In this document: positions 24,934-27,563 of the stretch, one piece after another
Layout: each line of letters starts with the position of its first letter
Numbering within the stretch: the stretch's first letter is position 1
From: DATGHS01 sp035307785
GTDB lineage: Bacteria; Planctomycetota; Planctomycetia; Gemmatales; Gemmataceae
DNA: 27,563 bases
Assembly: GCA_035307785.1 (NCBI GenBank)
Contig: DATGHS010000110.1
Span: 1-27,563 of the forward strand
Direction: 5' to 3'
Made by a program: the position numbers and the translations under genes
The notes under the pieces: model-generated
The model's database searches: none
What the model saw: only the letters and a program-made list of their open reading frames with translations
Told to the model about the DNA's origin: nothing

Positions 24934-25998
24934 ATGTTATCCCTACACCGAAGCTCCGGCGCTGCTCTCTTGTTCGTGGCCGCGCTGGTAATGATTGCCG
25001 TGCTTTTGTTCCGGCCGGGTAATCATCGTCTGGCCCCGGCCCAGGACAAGCCTCAGCCGAAAGCCAAGAAAGAGGTCGAAGCTGTGGCCGAGGCGCAAAA
25101 TGCTTACGACCAGGCCGAGCAAGCGCAGACTCAGACCCAAAAAGAAAAGGAACTAGCAGTAAAGGACTGGCAAGACGCCGCCAAGAAGCGCCAAGAGGCG
25201 GAAGATTCCGCGAAAAAGCATCCACCGACAACACAGGAGGAGCGGATTCAAATGCAAGAGCAACTTCAGGACCGGCGCAAGGAGGAAGCCGAAGCTCTTC
25301 GTAATGTGACCGAAAAGACGCTCGCCGATACGAGTGCCACTAAACAGGTCCGCCGATTGGGAAAACAGCTCGAGGCGGTTCGAGCCCAGGCCGCCACAGC
25401 GCCTGTCTCGAACGCACCGGCGCCGAACCCATTGGGGCACATCAAGGCAGACTTCGGATACCCGCATTGGCAAGCACAAAAAATCGACGAGGCCGGCCAG
25501 GCACTCAAGAAGATTGAGGGCCTGCCAATGTTCCGCGATGCGCCCGATCCGAACGCTCCGCATTTTCGCGATCCAATTCGATACAAGGATCCCCGAATCA
25601 TCCCGCCATCGGTGGAGTCACAGCTCGCCGATGTCGGGAGCAAGTGGGAGTCTCCCATACAAGGCTATAAACCGCGGACCCAGCCCAAGGACGACGTCAT
25701 TATTCGCGGGCCTCAGACCGGTGATCTTGAGGGCACTTCATGGTCGGGCGGCGGCTGGACTCTCCGATTCGAGCGCGACGGAATTTTCGCCAGCACCGGG
25801 TCGGACGGTACGCGGGGTAGCGGATCGTGGACGAAGAGCGGCAACGTTGTTACAGCTCAATTCCAAACGAGCTATCGCGGGTACAAGGTGACATATGACT
25901 ATACGATCACGCTCTACGACGGAACGGCGCTGTGCGGGGAGACCATCACCGGCATCGATGTCAGCAAGCGCACGTACACGCTTCAGAAAATGAAGTGA
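24934..25998 (+). CDS. Membrane-anchored coiled-coil protein with lipocalin-like C-terminus
   Basis: A 354-residue protein; AAGGAGA lies just before the ATG at 24934. One hydrophobic segment (about 10-27) is an uncleaved anchor or signal. Residues about 45-150 are a charged Ala/Gln/Glu/Lys-rich coiled coil. After a Pro-rich linker (about 155-260), the last 92 residues form a beta-rich domain starting GTSWSGGGWTLRFERDGIF and GSGSWTKSGNVVTAQF, which resembles small lipocalin-like domains in bacterial exported proteins. No family is firmly recognised. It follows the PPC-like gene by 35 bp and precedes the next by 56 bp. Confidence 0.65.
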   Translation: MLSLHRSSGAALLFVAALVMIAVLLFRPGNHRLAPAQDKPQPKAKKEVEAVAEAQNAYDQAEQAQTQTQKEKELAVKDWQDAAKKRQEAEDSAKKHPPTTQEERIQMQEQLQDRRKEEAEALRNVTEKTLADTSATKQVRRLGKQLEAVRAQAATAPVSNAPAPNPLGHIKADFGYPHWQAQKIDEAGQALKKIEGLPMFRDAPDPNAPHFRDPIRYKDPRIIPPSVESQLADVGSKWESPIQGYKPRTQPKDDVIIRGPQTGDLEGTSWSGGGWTLRFERDGIFASTGSDGTRGSGSWTKSGNVVTAQFQTSYRGYKVTYDYTITLYDGTALCGETITGIDVSKRTYTLQKMK

Positions 25999-26054
25999 GC
26001 GGCACTCCGACCGAGCGCTCGCCGTTTCGGAGCCAACATTAAGGAGTAATTACC

Positions 26055-26861
26055 ATGAACACAACGAATCTGCTCCGCACAATAATTGCCACCAGCGCGG
26101 CATTTGTGATCCTGGTGCCGCCGCCCGGACTGGCGCGTGCGCAGAAAGACGAGGAATTGGATTTCTTCATCGATCAGGCGGGCGGCCGAACCGCAGAACT
26201 GAACCGGTTAACCAAGGATGTTAATGGTTACGTTAAAGACGTGAATCAGCACATCAAGAAGATGCACTTCAGTTACGATGAGATCGTGTCTCTCGGCCCC
26301 AGTGAGTATCGCCAGAAAATGGTGACCGACTATGAGTACGAACGGGCGGTAGTCTATGCCGCCAATGCCAATATGGATCCGGTGTTACGGAAGCTTAAAG
26401 ACAAGATTCCAGGCAACAAGAACTTTCGCGATGCCTACCTCCGCTTCAAGAATGAGATCGCATACAAGGACTTAAACAATGCTCTCTTTGATGCGCAGTT
26501 GGCGGTCGTGGCGGCTGGGGCCGTAGAACTGCCGCCGGCGTTGCCGATTCCGTTGGCTTCGGAAGACTCCGATTCGGTGGAAGTCACCGCAGCCAAGATC
26601 CTGGCCACCGGCAAATTGCAGCCCGGCAAGACGTATGAATGCGAAGTCACTGTCCACTGCAACCGCGTGTATACCGGGGCGACCGCAACGATTGAAGCAC
26701 GTGTTCGTGAAGGGCCGGCGGAACTTGTTGACGCTGCCAACAAAGACGTCACCTTGAAAGCACAAGAGACTAAGACGCTTAAATGGAAATTCAAGGTTAC
26801 TGACGGTGGCGGGCAGATTCGAGTCAGCGCCAAGGTGGCCAGTTGTAAAGGGCTGCCGTGA
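26055..26861 (+). CDS. Exported protein of unknown function with C-terminal beta-sandwich
   Basis: A 268-residue protein with AAGGAG 9 bp before ATG 26055. A signal peptide ends near GLARAQ (about residue 30). Residues about 35-165 are helical (NRLTKDVNGYVKDVNQHIKK, then YEYERAVVYAANANMDPVL). The last 95 residues form a probable Ig-like strand set: KLQPGKTYECEVTVHC, GATATIEARVREG, KTLKWKFKVTDG. No family is recognised. Last gene of the plus-strand exported-protein series; it converges with the efflux adaptor gene with 117 bp between them. Confidence 0.65.
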   Translation: MNTTNLLRTIIATSAAFVILVPPPGLARAQKDEELDFFIDQAGGRTAELNRLTKDVNGYVKDVNQHIKKMHFSYDEIVSLGPSEYRQKMVTDYEYERAVVYAANANMDPVLRKLKDKIPGNKNFRDAYLRFKNEIAYKDLNNALFDAQLAVVAAGAVELPPALPIPLASEDSDSVEVTAAKILATGKLQPGKTYECEVTVHCNRVYTGATATIEARVREGPAELVDAANKDVTLKAQETKTLKWKFKVTDGGGQIRVSAKVASCKGLP

Positions 26862-26978
26862 GAGAGTTTTGGACTGAAGATTGCAGATGCTGATCGTAGC
26901 GAGCGGCCGTTGGTCCCAAAGCGGGCTTGCGGGGCGGGCGAGGAGCGCCGGTTTCGGCTGGCGTGGTCATATTCTTGC

Positions 26979-27563
26979 TCAGCGCGGCGAGACAGCAACA
27001 CCATTTTTAATGCGATCGCTGGGGTGCAGAATAACCGAGTCGCCTTCAGCAAGCCCTTCCGTGACGTGCGTTTCCAGGCCATTGGTGCGGCCGACGTTTA
27101 CGGTTGTCAGCCGGGCCCGGCCGTTCACGTTGCGAAAAACCGCCCACGAGTCGCCGTGGCGGAAGAATGCGCCATCCGGGGCCTTCAACACATCGTCCGA
27201 TTCCCAAACGACGATCCGCGCCTCCACACGGTAGCCATCACCTAGTGATTCCCACTTCGCTCGTGGCTCAGCGAAATCCACCAAGACATTTACTCGTTGC
27301 TCCTCCACACCCAGTGCCGATACTTTCATGAACGCGGCCGGCTCAACCAGGCGCACGCGCCCGCGCAGTGGCTGCGCACCACCCCAGTGCTCCAAGTATA
27401 CCTTGGCGCCGCGCGTAATCTTGACTGCGTCGGTCGAAAGAACGTCGATGACGCACTCCAGATCCGTGGTGTTGCCTACCTTGACCAATTCCGCCCCAAC
27501 CGGGATGGTACGAGAACTTTCCTGGTACACCTCCAGAACGCATCCGGTAATGGGAGAACGTAT
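26979..27563 (-). CDS. RND-efflux periplasmic adaptor (HlyD/AcrA family), C-terminal part
   Basis: The frame runs open to the window edge, so the N-terminus lies beyond 27563; 194 codons are visible. The visible part holds the end of the lipoyl-type hairpin domain (SPITGCVLEVYQESSRTIPVG, split here by the window edge), then the beta-barrel domain (DLECVIDVLSTDAVKI, YLEHWGG, RVRLVEPAAFMKVSALGVEEQ) and the membrane-proximal domain (LTTVNVGRTNGLETHVTEGL, GDSVILHPSDRIKNG). The EPAAFxKVSALGVEEQR motif is typical of the periplasmic adaptors of RND or MacAB-like transporters. The transported compound cannot be told. The GTG at 27528-27530 is an internal codon, not the true start. Confidence 0.88.
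   Translation of the reverse strand: MRSPITGCVLEVYQESSRTIPVGAELVKVGNTTDLECVIDVLSTDAVKITRGAKVYLEHWGGAQPLRGRVRLVEPAAFMKVSALGVEEQRVNVLVDFAEPRAKWESLGDGYRVEARIVVWESDDVLKAPDGAFFRHGDSWAVFRNVNGRARLTTVNVGRTNGLETHVTEGLAEGDSVILHPSDRIKNGVAVSPR

Overview
The window looks like chromosomal DNA of a planctomycete (Planctomycetota). The support is a PSCyt1-type (planctomycete) cytochrome c fused to a DUF2231 membrane domain, a very long Ser/Thr kinase with DWG in place of DFG and a TPR tail, a large WD40 protein, a 24-residue-phased LRR protein, many exported proteins of unknown function, and moderately high G+C. No rRNA, tRNA, CRISPR array, insertion sequence or phage gene was recognised.

Layout. (1) 1-2903, plus strand: the 3' end of a multihaem cytochrome c overlaps by 4 bp a large soluble protein that joins two cyclic-nucleotide-binding-like domains to a DmsB-type four-cluster ferredoxin. 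(2) 2944-7195, minus strand: a PIN-domain toxin and its DUF104-like antitoxin lie downstream of a kinase-TPR gene. (3) 7196-7727: a gene-free stretch with several inverted repeats. (4) 7728-10940, plus strand: a small beta-sandwich gene broken by an in-frame TGA, a DUF3592 membrane protein and an exported WD40 protein. (5) 10949-14505, minus strand: a PhyH-type dioxygenase, an exported SYLF-domain protein, and an anti-sigma/ECF-sigma pair. (6) 14732-17062, plus strand: a Tat-exported metallophosphoesterase, the PSCyt1-DUF2231 cytochrome and a tiny Tyr/Gly-rich exported protein. (7) 17147-20491, minus strand: an LRR protein with a PrcB-like N-terminus. (8) 20931-26861, plus strand: five close-set genes for exported or membrane-anchored proteins, including a lipoprotein serpin. 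(9) 26979-27563, minus strand: the C-terminal part of an RND-efflux periplasmic adaptor.

How parts may work together. The ECF sigma gene and the divergent phosphoesterase gene are preceded by two outward-facing copies of the same element, GGGAATAA-N16-GTA. This suggests one sigma factor drives both its own operon and the phosphoesterase/cytochrome side. In 17-27 kb, several genes show similarity to families tied to extracellular proteases or their inhibition (PrcB-like, emfourin-like, serpin, PPC-like). I propose a cell-envelope protease-control locus; this is inference from motifs and has not been shown. The clearest architectural oddity is in the 240-2903 gene, where about 200 residues holding a probable jelly-roll domain separate the third and fourth Fe-S motifs of a DmsB-type ferredoxin.
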